Shown here one piece after another: positions 34,167-42,921 of a DNA stretch of 64,000 nucleotides. Position numbers and translations under genes: made by a program. Origin of the DNA: CAYVQU01 sp964453155 (GTDB lineage Bacteria; Chloroflexota; Anaerolineae; Anaerolineales; UBA11858); contig CAYVQU010000003.1 of assembly GCA_964453155.1 (NCBI GenBank), forward strand, positions 1 through 64,000. The letters run 5' to 3'. The notes below the pieces were generated by a model. That model searched no databases. It was not told the DNA's origin and worked only from the letters and a program-made list of their open reading frames with translations. How positions within the stretch are numbered: position 1 is the first letter of the stretch; each line of letters begins with the position of its first letter.

Positions 34167-35243
34167 CTAATCACTCGTCTTGCCAAACACTCTATTAAAC
34201 TCCCGCACATATTCGGCCGCGAAATCGGCATTATGAACGATCACGACATTCTCATCATTGCGGATTTCGGCGCTGCGGCTGAAATTGTAGGAGCCAGTGA
34301 TGACAATGGCTTCGTCGATGATGATGGTTTTGTGGTGCATGTTGCGGTCATTTCCGTCCAGGCGGACATCGAGACCGGCGTCAACCAGCCGATCAAATTC
34401 AGTGCCAGTATTGGAGTAGTATTGGCCTTCTTCAAATACACCAGAGACGGTGACACCGGCATTGTGACGATCGATCATGGCTGCGGCGATATCATCAGAT
34501 GTGAAAGAAAAAGCCATAAAATGGACACTTTCTTGGGCATTCTGGATGAGAGCGACCATCCGATCGGCTGCGCCATCATCGGGGGAGAAAATGGTTTCAA
34601 CTTGAGTACCATCAATGGTCAGGTTAGAATGGGGCGTATTCTCAACAACACGATCCCCAAACAAATCCCGAACGAACATTTCATTGAACTCCGTTGTGAA
34701 GTTTTCAGCCAACCGGGTGGAGCGCAAGCGAATCAGGTTGTTATCGTTGCGGTAGCCGCCGTTGATGGTGAAATTCATTGAACCCGTCCAAACTTCGGCC
34801 CCGTCGATGACCACAAACTTATTGTGCATCAAACTCTCCCGACGATCCCCCAACACTTCGATCCCGGCATCTTTCAGCTCTTGGGCCTCAACTTCGTCTA
34901 GGTTGTCGCTCTCCATCACCACCCGCACCTGAACACCCGCTTGATGGGCCGCGATCAAGGCGTCCCGGATGCTCCACAAATTGAGATGATAAATGGCGGC
35001 ATCCACACTCAGTTTGGCCTCCCGGATGGCGTTGGCCAGTTCGCTGTCAGGCCCGCCGCGGAATGACCCAGCATTAGGATCATCAGGATCGGTAAAATAG
35101 ATCGTGTACCAATCGCCCGCGGGAGTCTCATCCGTGATGGGGGTAACTGTGGGGACCGGGAGCAAGGGCGTAGGGGAGCCAGAGGTGATGCAGGCTGTGA
35201 GGGTTGCCAATAACAATGCTAAAAGAAGAATTCGTTTGATCAT
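34167..35243 (-). CDS. phospholipase D-like lipoprotein (PLDc family)
   Basis: The 358-residue protein has a lipoprotein signal (MIKRILLLALLLATLTAC, lipobox LTAC), so it should be attached outside the membrane. Two HKD motifs are complete: MHNKFVVIDG and MHHKTIIIDE, each in a domain of about 150 residues with GSMNFTINGG and GSYNFSRSAE following. Such proteins are phosphodiesterases acting on phospholipids or nucleic acids; the Nuc-like arrangement and surface location fit an extracellular nuclease or phospholipase. Confidence 0.87.
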   Translation of the reverse strand: MIKRILLLALLLATLTACITSGSPTPLLPVPTVTPITDETPAGDWYTIYFTDPDDPNAGSFRGGPDSELANAIREAKLSVDAAIYHLNLWSIRDALIAAHQAGVQVRVVMESDNLDEVEAQELKDAGIEVLGDRRESLMHNKFVVIDGAEVWTGSMNFTINGGYRNDNNLIRLRSTRLAENFTTEFNEMFVRDLFGDRVVENTPHSNLTIDGTQVETIFSPDDGAADRMVALIQNAQESVHFMAFSFTSDDIAAAMIDRHNAGVTVSGVFEEGQYYSNTGTEFDRLVDAGLDVRLDGNDRNMHHKTIIIDEAIVITGSYNFSRSAEIRNDENVVIVHNADFAAEYVREFNRVFGKTSD

Positions 35244-35333
35244 AGGTGATAGAGATTGGAGAATGGAGATAGAGAGTTTTTAGGAAAAACAATGCCGGCT
35301 AGAAAACCACGACTTTCCACCACCCACTTTCCA

Positions 35334-36215
35334 CTATAAAAGTCCTTCTGCTCGCAGCCGCTCCACAATCCCAACTGATGATTTGCTCCGATCCATCGTA
35401 TAAATATGCAGGCCGGGGACGCCATTTTTAATCAGGTCGGTGCATTGTTCGACGGCGAAGTCGATGCCGAATTGGAGCAGAGCTTGGGTATCGCCCTCGG
35501 GGAGCGCAGCAATCCCATTTTGGAGCTGATCGGTGATGGTCGCGCCGCAAATTCCGGCCAGGATGTTCATCATCTTGACGCTGTAGACGGGCATCACGCC
35601 GGGCAAAATGGGGACGGTGATTCCCGTAGCCTGGCAGCGGTCGACAAAGTCGAAGAAAAATTGGTTATCGTAGGCGTAGTTGGTGATGATATATTCGGCC
35701 CCGTTATCAACTTTGAGCTTTAGGAATTCTAAATCTTGGGTTTTATTCTCGGCGTCAATATGGGCTTCGGGGTATCCGGCGCAGCCGAAACAGAAATCGT
35801 AGCGCGGTTTGACGAAGGCCATAATCTCTGAGGCGTAGGCAAAACTATCGGGGTGTGGTTCCCACCCCTCGGCGTCGCGGGGTTCGTCGCCGCGCACGAT
35901 CAGGATGTTGTCTAACCCCAAGCCTTGGTAGCTGTCTAAAACGGAGGTGATTTCATCCGGGCTGAGACCAAATCCCGCAAAATAACCTAAGACTTCCAAG
36001 CCCTTTTCTTTTTTCAACTTCTCGATGAGTTGATAGGAACCTTCCTGTGTCGAGCCCCCCGCTCCAAAAGTGACCGAGACAAAATCGGGACTCAGTCCTG
36101 CCAGGTTATCAATCGCCTTCTCTAAATTTTCGGCCGCTTTCAGGCTACGCGCCGGGAATAATTCGAAAGAAAGGGTTGGTTTTTCCGCATTTTTCCATAG
36201 ATCAACGAGTTTCAT
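35334..36215 (-). CDS. metF: methylenetetrahydrofolate reductase
   Basis: This 293-residue TIM-barrel flavoprotein reduces 5,10-methylene-THF to 5-methyl-THF for methionine synthesis or the Wood-Ljungdahl methyl branch. Motifs are LSFELFPARS with the catalytic Glu, DFVSVTFGAGGSTQ, NILIVRGDEPRD, and the FGCAGYPEAH segment of FAD contacts. Length matches MetF. A strong hairpin lies just upstream, so it is probably transcribed from its own promoter within 36216-36249 or by read-through from yjbQ. Confidence 0.92.
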   Translation of the reverse strand: MKLVDLWKNAEKPTLSFELFPARSLKAAENLEKAIDNLAGLSPDFVSVTFGAGGSTQEGSYQLIEKLKKEKGLEVLGYFAGFGLSPDEITSVLDSYQGLGLDNILIVRGDEPRDAEGWEPHPDSFAYASEIMAFVKPRYDFCFGCAGYPEAHIDAENKTQDLEFLKLKVDNGAEYIITNYAYDNQFFFDFVDRCQATGITVPILPGVMPVYSVKMMNILAGICGATITDQLQNGIAALPEGDTQALLQFGIDFAVEQCTDLIKNGVPGLHIYTMDRSKSSVGIVERLRAEGLL

Positions 36216-36249
36216 GGGTGGCCTCCATAAGTTTTTTGATATTATAGCA

Positions 36250-36301
36250 GTATCCCTGAATGAAAAAGGCCCCGTGTGGGGCCTTTTTCATTCAGGGATA
36301 C
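36250..36301. terminator. 24-bp perfect hairpin overlapping the end of yjbQ
   Basis: Arms 36250-36273 and 36278-36301 are perfectly complementary around a GTGT loop. The 3' arm on either strand contains a TTTTT run, so it can terminate in both directions. It encodes the last codons and TGA stop of yjbQ (36288). Confidence 0.88.
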
Positions 36302-36713
36302 TTAAACACCGCATCAGAATCCGCCGTCGCCGTCTTCCTTTGCGATGCTCGAAGAGATAGACCCCCTGCCAGGTGCCCATACTGAGTTGCCCGTTATCGA
36401 TGGGGATCGCCAGACTGGTATCCGTCAGCATCGCCCGAATGTGGGAGGAAGCATCATCTGGCCCTTCCAGTATGTGGCGGTACCAGGGTTCGTTTTCCGG
36501 AGCAACCCGTTCCATAAAAGCTTCTAAGTCGATGCGCGCGGTGGGATCGTAGCTTTCACTGATCACCAGGGAGGCGCTGGTATGCTGAACGTACAGAAAA
36601 CACATACCTTCTTGGATTTCCCAATTTTCGATATTGGTGTTAATCGCCGGGGTGAAGGGATACAGACCTTTACCCTGGGTGATGAGTTCGATGGTTTCTT
36701 TGTGCCAGTTCAT
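36288..36713 (-). CDS. YjbQ/UPF0047 family protein
   Basis: A 141-residue protein of the YjbQ family (secondary thiamine-phosphate synthase-like). It shows FLYVQHTSASLVISE, the conserved ESYDPTARIDLEAF, then HILEGPDDASSHIRAML and MGTWQGVYLFEHR. These proteins form trimers with His-lined sites; their physiological function is uncertain. The C-terminus (RRRRRILMRCLSIPE) is extended by the terminator hairpin sequence. Confidence 0.88.
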   Translation of the reverse strand: MNWHKETIELITQGKGLYPFTPAINTNIENWEIQEGMCFLYVQHTSASLVISESYDPTARIDLEAFMERVAPENEPWYRHILEGPDDASSHIRAMLTDTSLAIPIDNGQLSMGTWQGVYLFEHRKGRRRRRILMRCLSIPE

Positions 36714-36726
36714 AGGTGAGTGGAGG

Positions 36727-36781
36727 GTTGAGGGTGGTGGGAGGTGGGAGAGGGGACTTCCCTCAACTCACCACCCTCAAC
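36727..36781. repeat. intergenic word-palindrome built of GGGTTGAGGGTGGTG words
   Basis: GTTGAGGGTGGTG (36727-36739) pairs exactly with CACCACCCTCAAC (36769-36781), with extra GTGGGAG/CTTCCC words inside. It separates the LysM-M23 peptidase gene from yjbQ. Related words occur at 40394-40438, 53351-53424 and 57012-57068. Confidence 0.7.
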
Positions 36782-36783
36782 TA

Positions 36784-37911
36784 CTAATATAAAAAGTTGA
36801 TTGGGTTGACTTTGACGCCATTGTAAGTCAACTCGAAATGGAGGTGGGCACCGGATGAGTTGCCGGTGTTGCCGAGAGCGCCGATGCGGGTACCCTGGAA
36901 GACGCTTTGGCCACAACTCACGCCAACCGCGCTCAAGTGAGCATAGGCCGACTGCCAGCCGGTACCGTGATCGATGACGATCAAGTAGCCGTAGCCATAA
37001 TCACTCCAGCCTGCATAGACAACAACGCCATTATCGACGGCAAAGATAGCGTTGCCCTCTGCTCCGCCAATATCAATGGCCGGGTGAACACTAGGTTCGT
37101 AAGTGTATCCCGAAATTTGGCGGCTGGGCGTTGGCCACACGAAAGTACCTATCCCAATCGCACCTTCATAGATCGAACCACAATGCCCGGCCCCATAATA
37201 GGCCGCAGACGCCGGATTGTTACGCGTGATCGCTGGCGGGCCCCAATCTTTGATCGGCCGCCAACCACCAGGGACGATTAACCAAGTACCTGGATCAATA
37301 TTAGGGGTATCAACCGTGGTTTCAGTCAAATCAAAGCGATTGCCGGGATATTCGATAATGGCGCTCGGATCAACTTTGAACACCCCTGCGACATGGCCCA
37401 GATCGTCGTTTTCGTGCCATTGGTAGTAGGTGCCGTCAACTGGGAGGATGTTCACAGCCTGGCCGGTCTTGAGCAAGTGGGGGTTGTCTTCCAGGAGTTC
37501 AAAATTGCCCCACAAGATGGTCGCGGCCTTCAGGTTGAATTGGTCGGCAATGCTGAAAATGCTGTCACCCAATTCCACTGTGTAAGTGATCACATCCACC
37601 CGCGGCCGCGCGGGGATTTCGGTATCCATTTGCATGGCCCGGGTTAAGGTGGGTTCTTCGAGATTAGTTTCAACTTGATAGGCTGGCAGCCCCACTGAAA
37701 TATCCGGTTTGGGGGTCGCGGTCGGCCAGGCGACCACTTCGGTCACCACGGGGGCCTCCCCCCCAAATAACAGCGGCGGCGCGCCCTGGACATAGTAATA
37801 ATCCCAGGCCAGCAGACCCGTGATCCCTACGATGAACACCACCAGGGTATTTACCACCCAGCGGATGCCGCGCTCCCACTGGGGTTTCTTTTTGGGTTTT
37901 TCTTCACTCAT
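36784..37911 (-). CDS. membrane-anchored LysM-M23 peptidase
   Basis: The 375-residue protein has a basic N-terminus, a transmembrane helix (about 22-41), a Pro-rich linker, two LysM-type modules (VITYTVELGDSIFSIADQFN and a second near GHVAGVFKVDPSAII), and an M23 domain with HPAIDIGG, HGTGWQSAYAHLS and HLHFEL. The zinc and catalytic His residues are all present. It probably cuts peptidoglycan at the outer face. A closely similar paralogue is at 53428, sharing the NxxxHLxxGQxVNILPxxGTYY-like linker. The ATG at 37911 is preferred; a TTG at 37929 is possible. Confidence 0.87.
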   Translation of the reverse strand: MSEEKPKKKPQWERGIRWVVNTLVVFIVGITGLLAWDYYYVQGAPPLLFGGEAPVVTEVVAWPTATPKPDISVGLPAYQVETNLEEPTLTRAMQMDTEIPARPRVDVITYTVELGDSIFSIADQFNLKAATILWGNFELLEDNPHLLKTGQAVNILPVDGTYYQWHENDDLGHVAGVFKVDPSAIIEYPGNRFDLTETTVDTPNIDPGTWLIVPGGWRPIKDWGPPAITRNNPASAAYYGAGHCGSIYEGAIGIGTFVWPTPSRQISGYTYEPSVHPAIDIGGAEGNAIFAVDNGVVVYAGWSDYGYGYLIVIDHGTGWQSAYAHLSAVGVSCGQSVFQGTRIGALGNTGNSSGAHLHFELTYNGVKVNPINFLY

Positions 37912-37934
37912 ATTTAATGGTTGGTTCAATTTTT

Positions 37935-38024
37935 GGACGCAGATGACACTGAAAACGCAGATAAAACAATATCAGCGTTCATCCGCGTTTACCCTTCGAT
38001 TTCACTCAGGACATGTCTGCGTCC
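37935..38024. repeat. intergenic word-palindrome built of GGACGCAGAT words
   Basis: GGACGCAGA (37935-37943) pairs with TCTGCGTCC (38016-38024), with AACGCAGAT, AGCGTTCATCCGCGTTT and similar echoes between. It lies in the gap between the terC and LysM-M23 genes. Confidence 0.55.
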
Positions 38025-38042
38025 GATTTTATGGTTGATAAT

Positions 38043-38825
38043 TTATGATTCATCAGAAACTGGCGGGAAGGCCATAACTTCTTCGACGTATTGCTGTCGC
38101 AATTGGACCGGGGCTTTCTTTTTCTTGCGGTCGCGGACTTGCAGGTTGAGAATTTCCACAAAGACGGAGAAACCCATCGCGAAGTAGATATAACCCTTGG
38201 GGATTTCGATGTGAATGCCTTCGACTACCAGCGAGAAGCCGATCAGCAGCAAGAAACTGAGGGCCAGGATCTTCAGTGTAGGGCGTTCGTCGACAAATTT
38301 GCTAATGGGTCCGGATGCAATCAGCATAATCAACACCGCTATGATCACGGCGATCACCATGACGGCCAGTTCATCGGCCATCCCGACCGCGGTGATGACC
38401 GAATCCAGCGAGAAGACAATATCGAGGATCGCAATTTGGATGATCACCGACCAGAAGTTCGCGGCCACTTTTGAAGAAGCATGCCCTTCTTCACCCTCGA
38501 GTTTGTCGTGGATCTCGATCGTACTCTTTGCCAGCAAGAAAATACCACCGATGATCAAAATCAAATCCCGACCGCTGACACCGTGGTGAAATACTTCAAA
38601 GAGCGGGGTTGTCAGCTTAGTCAGCCAGGCCAACGAGAATAGTAACGCGATCCGGGTGACCATCGCCAAGATCAAACCGATCTGGCGGCCCTGATCTTGT
38701 TGATGCTTGGGCAGTTTTCCGGCCAAAATGGAGACGAAAATGATATTGTCGATGCCCAACACAATTTCCAGGGCGGTCAGGGTCAGGAGGGCAATCCAGG
38801 CTTGCGGGTCAGATATCCAGGCCAT
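38043..38825 (-). CDS. TerC-family integral membrane protein
   Basis: The 260-residue protein has seven to nine membrane helices and the TerC signature: WIALLTLTALEIVLGIDNIIF at the start with acidic residues in the helices, and IAILDIVFSLDSVITAVGM in the middle. TerC/YceF-type proteins export Mn(II), often to metalate exported enzymes. The gene has a long upstream region with an attenuator-like set of competing stems, which suits a metal-responsive transporter gene. Confidence 0.9.
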   Translation of the reverse strand: MAWISDPQAWIALLTLTALEIVLGIDNIIFVSILAGKLPKHQQDQGRQIGLILAMVTRIALLFSLAWLTKLTTPLFEVFHHGVSGRDLILIIGGIFLLAKSTIEIHDKLEGEEGHASSKVAANFWSVIIQIAILDIVFSLDSVITAVGMADELAVMVIAVIIAVLIMLIASGPISKFVDERPTLKILALSFLLLIGFSLVVEGIHIEIPKGYIYFAMGFSVFVEILNLQVRDRKKKKAPVQLRQQYVEEVMAFPPVSDES

Positions 38826-38889
38826 TATTCTTTCCTTTCAATAGATCGCGAATTCGCAACGCTCACACAAATTTTGCGGAATTATGCAG

Positions 38890-39047
38890 AAAAAATAAAA
38901 AATCTGCAACTTCGATGCAGATTTCGGAAACCAATATGAATGAAAAATCTTGCTCAAACGGAAATCTGCTAAGCTGGGCGGATAATGATTCTGATTAATT
39001 TCGCAAGTAGAAACCGCACAGCACGGAGAGTTTAGTATAGATTTCCG
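38890..39047 (-). promoter_or_regulatory. attenuator-like leader of terC
   Basis: Four minus-strand segments can pair in exclusive ways. A, CGGAAATCT (39039-39047), pairs with B, AGATTTCCG (in 38959-38970). B also pairs with C (GCAGATTTC with GAAATCTGC, 9 bp; C lies in 38916-38927). C pairs with D (38900-38908) to form a 9-bp terminator followed by TTTTTTATTTTTT. A:B leaves C:D free to terminate, and B:C prevents it. A separate hairpin ATGACCC/GGGTCAT lies upstream near 39074-39092. I did not find the yybP-ykoY consensus. Confidence 0.6.
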
Positions 39048-39139
39048 AAAATTGCAACCATCGTTCCAGCGCAATGACCCCAACAGGGTCATAATATCGG
39101 CATCTCCGGCCGATTCTAGCACAAATCACTCCCAAACAC

Positions 39140-39168
39140 TTGACGCCTACCTTAGGGTTTGTTAATCT
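39140..39168 (+). promoter_or_regulatory. sigma-70-like promoter for the FAD oxidoreductase gene
   Basis: TTGACG (39140-39145), 17-bp spacer, TAATCT (39163-39168), 50 bp before the ATG at 39218. The spacer to the gene is rich in CCAACC words. Confidence 0.65.
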
Positions 39169-39217
39169 ACCAGCAGCAAACCAACCAACGATCAAACGAT
39201 CCAACCAACAAACCACC

Positions 39218-40384
39218 ATGAACACCTACGACGCCATCATCATCGGGGGCGGTATCCACGGAGCCAGTACAGCCTACCACCTCTCCCAGCGCGGACTTAA
39301 AGTTCTCGTCATCGAGAAGGACGCGCTGGCGGCCCACGCCACCGGCCGCTCGAGCGGACTTATCCGCATGCATTATGATCTGGAACCCGAATCCCGACTG
39401 GCGTGGGAATCGTTCCAGTATTTTGTCGATTGGGGTGAAAAAATCGGCGGCGATTGCGGCTTCACCCGCACCGGATTTCTACAGTTTATCAAAGCCGAAT
39501 ACATGGAGCAACTCAAGGCCAACGTTGCGATGCTCCGGCAGATCGGAATTCCAACTTCCCTGATATCTCAAGATGAAGTTAAAGAATTAGCACCCTATTT
39601 CTGGTTGGATGATGTCGAAATCGCGGCATATGAACCCGAATCGGGCTATGCCGATCCCAGCGCGGCAACCACATCCCTGATGACCGCGGCCCGCGATAGG
39701 GGCGCGCGGTTAATCCAGGGCGAACCCGTAACAGGAATTTTGGTCGACTCCGGGAAAATCCAGGGGGCAGCCACCCCCCAGGGCAAGTATTCGGCCCCCA
39801 TCGTCGTTAACGCGGCTGGTTCTTGGGCGGGGAATATCGCCCAACTCGGCGGAGTCGACCTCCCCATCACCACCTGGCGCCACGATACGCTGATCGTAAA
39901 ACGACCCCCCGAATTGGGTACTTCCCATCCCAGCGTCATTGACGATATCAGCGATATGTACTTCCGCTCCGAAACTGGCGGCCTGACTCTGGTTGGCCTC
40001 GAAGATGGCAACCCCCTGGGCGAAGATCCCACCGGCTACGTCGACCGGGCCCAGCCCGGCTTTGTCGAACGCGCCATCGAACGAATTTGCCACCGCATCC
40101 CCGGTATGGAACAAGCTTCATTGCAGTCTGATCATGGTGGCTACGACGGTATCAGCCCCGACCAGCGGGCCGCCCTCGGCCAGATGGGACCCGATGGCTT
40201 TTATCACCAATGCGGCTTCAGCGGCACCGGCTTCAAAATCGCCCCCGCCGTTGGCCTATGCATGGCCGAACTGATCCTGAACGGCACAGCCACCACCGTC
40301 GATATCACCCCCTTCGCCCCGCAGCGCTTCGCAGGCGGAAATTTACTTGCGGGCGAACACGCCTATGATAGCGTCTGGAGATAA
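39218..40384 (+). CDS. FAD-dependent oxidoreductase of the DAO family
   Basis: The 388-residue protein starts with the FAD-binding motif DAIIIGGGIHGASTAYHLSQ, then DALAAHATGRSSGLIRMHYD, and ends with GLCMAELILNG, as in sarcosine oxidase/glycine oxidase-type D-amino-acid oxidases. It would oxidise an amine or amino acid with FAD. The substrate is unknown. It heads a plus-strand series with a GH3-like enzyme, an epimerase and a RidA protein. RidA deals with reactive imines such as this enzyme class releases, which suggests a shared amino-compound pathway. Confidence 0.87.
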   Translation: MNTYDAIIIGGGIHGASTAYHLSQRGLKVLVIEKDALAAHATGRSSGLIRMHYDLEPESRLAWESFQYFVDWGEKIGGDCGFTRTGFLQFIKAEYMEQLKANVAMLRQIGIPTSLISQDEVKELAPYFWLDDVEIAAYEPESGYADPSAATTSLMTAARDRGARLIQGEPVTGILVDSGKIQGAATPQGKYSAPIVVNAAGSWAGNIAQLGGVDLPITTWRHDTLIVKRPPELGTSHPSVIDDISDMYFRSETGGLTLVGLEDGNPLGEDPTGYVDRAQPGFVERAIERICHRIPGMEQASLQSDHGGYDGISPDQRAALGQMGPDGFYHQCGFSGTGFKIAPAVGLCMAELILNGTATTVDITPFAPQRFAGGNLLAGEHAYDSVWR

Positions 40385-40393
40385 TTTAATTCG

Positions 40394-40452
40394 GTGGAGG
40401 GTTGTGAGTTGTGAGGAAAATCTCCCTCCACTCACAACCATCTACCATCAAC
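40394..40452. repeat. intergenic word-palindrome built of GGTGGAGGGTTGTGAG words
   Basis: GTTGTGAG (40401-40408) pairs with CTCACAAC (40431-40438), flanked by GGTGGAGG/CCTCCA words and a trailing CTACCATCAACC. It lies between the oxidoreductase and GH3-like genes. Confidence 0.6.
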
Positions 40453-40463
40453 CAGGAGTTTAT

Positions 40464-41615
40464 ATGACCCTCGACCCCCAAGCCGTAAAAATGATGCTCT
40501 CCTTCATGCTCAAACCCTGGTATGAAGCCCTCGAAGACCCGGTTGCGGCCCAAGAAACTGTGCTGCACAAACTTATTCAAGATTATGCCAAAACGGGATA
40601 TGGTCGCGAGCATGGGGCTGAAAATATTGAAACTCTGGAGGATTATCGCCGGGCTTTTCCAGTCACCGCATACGATGGCAGGTTCAAACCCCTGATTGAG
40701 CAGGTTATGGCTGGGGAAGTTGAAGCCCTGCTCTGGGAAGAACCGGTCGGGTGGGCCATCACCCGCGGGACTTCGAAGGGCGAGTCCAAATTTATCCCGA
40801 TGACGGCTACCGATTTGGAAATGCGCCCCGCCGCGGGCCGGGCCTTAATGAATTACATTCTGGAAAGTGAAAAATATGACATCCTGACAGGCGTCAATCT
40901 CAACTTGAATTTCCCTTCAGTGGTCGGGACTGTTGAAAATAACGGTGTCGAGACCGAATACGGCTACAGCTCCGGCATTTACACCAAATATGTCGATATC
41001 AAATCCCCGGCCGAAAATGTTCCCAGCCAGGAGGAGATCGATGCCCTGGGCGGCGGAAAAACCTGGAAGGATTGGGAAGCCCGGTTCGAGTTGGCTTATG
41101 AAAAATGCTTGGATAAAAATGTGTCGCTCATCGGTGGGGTCGCTCCAACTTCACTCCAATTTGGCCGGTATCTCAAAAAGGCTCACGGCGTTTATCCCAA
41201 AGATTTGTGGCAACCCCAGGTGATGACCCTCGGCAGCGTTGCGGGGATCAATCTCAAGCATCAACCCGCCCTGCAAGCCTATTACGGCCGCCAGGCCGCC
41301 ATTCGCGAGATTTACGGGGCGACGGAGGGAATGTTCGGCCAACAGCGCGACCGCAACCGGGCCTGGGTACCCAACTTCGATCTCTTTTTCTTCGAAGTCG
41401 AGACCAAAACCGGGGTCAAAATGCTCCACGAAATGCAACCAGGTGAGATAGGTAGTCTGGTCGTTTCGACCCCTATCCTACCGCGCTACAAAATTGGTGA
41501 TCTGATATTGGCGAAGAAAGCCCCCTACTTCCGCTGTATTGGCCGCGATCAACCGTCTACCCAATGGATGTATTGGTGGCAGGAATTTCAGAGTTTCAAC
41601 TTGGGACGGTTGTAG
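40464..41615 (+). CDS. GH3-family adenylate-forming enzyme, short form
   Basis: This 383-residue protein resembles GH3 acyl-acid amido synthetases (the plant auxin-responsive family), which adenylate a carboxylic acid and couple it to an amino acid. Motifs are YGREHGAENIETLEDYRRAFP near the start (split lead-in), the ATP motif ITRGTSKGESKFIPMT, EIYGATEGMFG, and the YKIGDLILAKKAPYFRCIGRD segment. Typical GH3 proteins have 500-600 residues; the C-terminal acyl-acceptor domain is missing here, so it may only form an adenylate or thioester. The ATG at 40464 follows an AGGAG site. Confidence 0.78.
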   Translation: MTLDPQAVKMMLSFMLKPWYEALEDPVAAQETVLHKLIQDYAKTGYGREHGAENIETLEDYRRAFPVTAYDGRFKPLIEQVMAGEVEALLWEEPVGWAITRGTSKGESKFIPMTATDLEMRPAAGRALMNYILESEKYDILTGVNLNLNFPSVVGTVENNGVETEYGYSSGIYTKYVDIKSPAENVPSQEEIDALGGGKTWKDWEARFELAYEKCLDKNVSLIGGVAPTSLQFGRYLKKAHGVYPKDLWQPQVMTLGSVAGINLKHQPALQAYYGRQAAIREIYGATEGMFGQQRDRNRAWVPNFDLFFFEVETKTGVKMLHEMQPGEIGSLVVSTPILPRYKIGDLILAKKAPYFRCIGRDQPSTQWMYWWQEFQSFNLGRL

Positions 41616-41628
41616 GAAAGGAGAACGA

Positions 41629-42528
41629 ATGAACAATAAGCTATTAATCATCGGTGGGAGTGGGTTTTTGAGCGGAACCTTGGCCCGAATAGCTGTTTCG
41701 CAGGGATATCAAACCTGGACGATCACCCGGGGCCAGCAACCAATTCCGACCGGCGTCAACGCTTTGATCGCCGATCGCCACGATCAGGAGGCATTTGCCA
41801 AAGTTGTCGCCGCGGTTCCTGAAAACTGGGATCTGGTTGTGGATTGTATTGCCTTCACCCCCGCAGACATTCAGCAAGATATTGATGTTTTTGAGAATCG
41901 GGCCGCCCATCTGGTCTTTGCCTCAACCGATTTTGTGTATGAAACCACCCAACGGCAATTCCCACAAACCGAAGATACCGATTATTATGTCAAAGAAGGA
42001 TATGGGGCCCAAAAAAGATTAGCAGAGTTGGAACTACTCCAATATGCGGGGCCGTTACCGTGGACCATTCTGCGACCCACCCATATCTACGGGCCTGGAT
42101 CAGGATTGGGCTGTCTGCCGACCCACAGTCGAGATGAGCAGTTAATTGCCCGATTACGGTCGGGGGAAGATCTCGAATTGGTGGGAGGCGGACATTTTCT
42201 GCAACAACCCATTTTGGCAGCTGATCTGGCTCTGATGATTCTAGATCTACACGGCAACGCTAAAACCTATGGGCAGGTTTTCAACGCGGCCGGACCGGAT
42301 GTGGTTGAATCCCGCCGATATTATGAAATCGTTGCCAAAATACTTAAAACCAGCTTGCAGGTCGCAGAAATTCCGGTGGGGCCCTATTTAGCTGAAAATC
42401 CGACCTTAAAACCATTTTTATGCCACCGGTTCTACGATTTGAGCGCAGCGCAAAGCTGCGGCATCTCATTACCCAGCACTTCATTAGAAACGGGTTTACG
42501 CGCCCACGTCGCAAGCCTAGCAGAGTGA
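41629..42528 (+). CDS. NAD-dependent epimerase/dehydratase family protein
   Basis: A 299-residue extended short-chain dehydrogenase: NNKLLIIGGSGFLSGTLAR at the N-terminus is the NAD(P)-binding GxxGxxx motif. The catalytic Tyr/Lys pair of classical epimerases would lie near FVYETTQRQFPQTEDTDYYV and GYGAQKRLAELELL, where the YGAQK-like order supports YxxxK. Close relatives include mRNA-binding chloroplast proteins and isoflavone reductase-like enzymes. The substrate is unknown. AAAGGAG precedes the ATG, 13 bp after the GH3-like stop, so they are one operon. Confidence 0.85.
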   Translation: MNNKLLIIGGSGFLSGTLARIAVSQGYQTWTITRGQQPIPTGVNALIADRHDQEAFAKVVAAVPENWDLVVDCIAFTPADIQQDIDVFENRAAHLVFASTDFVYETTQRQFPQTEDTDYYVKEGYGAQKRLAELELLQYAGPLPWTILRPTHIYGPGSGLGCLPTHSRDEQLIARLRSGEDLELVGGGHFLQQPILAADLALMILDLHGNAKTYGQVFNAAGPDVVESRRYYEIVAKILKTSLQVAEIPVGPYLAENPTLKPFLCHRFYDLSAAQSCGISLPSTSLETGLRAHVASLAE

Positions 42529-42537
42529 ATAACACAG

Positions 42538-42921
42538 ATGAAAACACATATTATCGCAAACGCCCCGCAGGCCATCGGGCCCTATTGCCACGCTGTACAA
42601 ACCGGAAATTTAGTGTTCTGTTCAGGACAAACGCCCTTAGACCCTGAAACCAATCAAATCGTTGGGGAAAATATCGCCGAACAGACGGAGCGCGTCCTGA
42701 AAAATCTTGAGATTGTATTGCAGGGATTGGGTTTATCCCTCCAAAATGTGGTCAAATGCAATGTGTATCTCAAATCGATGGCTGATTTCGAAGGGATGAA
42801 CGCGGTCTATGCCCGCATGTTTGCCCCCCATACGCCAGCGCGCACGACCATTTCCATCAACCAAAACCCCCTGGACGCGCTGGTAGAAATTGAGTGTATT
42901 GCTGAGATACCCGAAATGTAA
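42538..42921 (+). CDS. ridA: RidA-family reactive imine/enamine deaminase
   Basis: At 127 residues this is a typical RidA (YjgF/YER057c/UK114). It carries ANAPQAIGPYCHAVQTGNLV at the start, SGQTPLDPETN, and the catalytic Arg in TPARTTISINQNPLDALVEIE. RidA hydrolyses 2-aminoacrylate and related imines. It follows the epimerase gene by 9 bp, and its TAA stop is part of a strong terminator hairpin. Confidence 0.93.
   Translation: MKTHIIANAPQAIGPYCHAVQTGNLVFCSGQTPLDPETNQIVGENIAEQTERVLKNLEIVLQGLGLSLQNVVKCNVYLKSMADFEGMNAVYARMFAPHTPARTTISINQNPLDALVEIECIAEIPEM

Noticed and set aside
38826..39130. yybP-ykoY manganese riboswitch before terC
   Set aside because: Its conserved loop sequences were not found by eye; the competing stems are reported as an unclassified attenuator instead.
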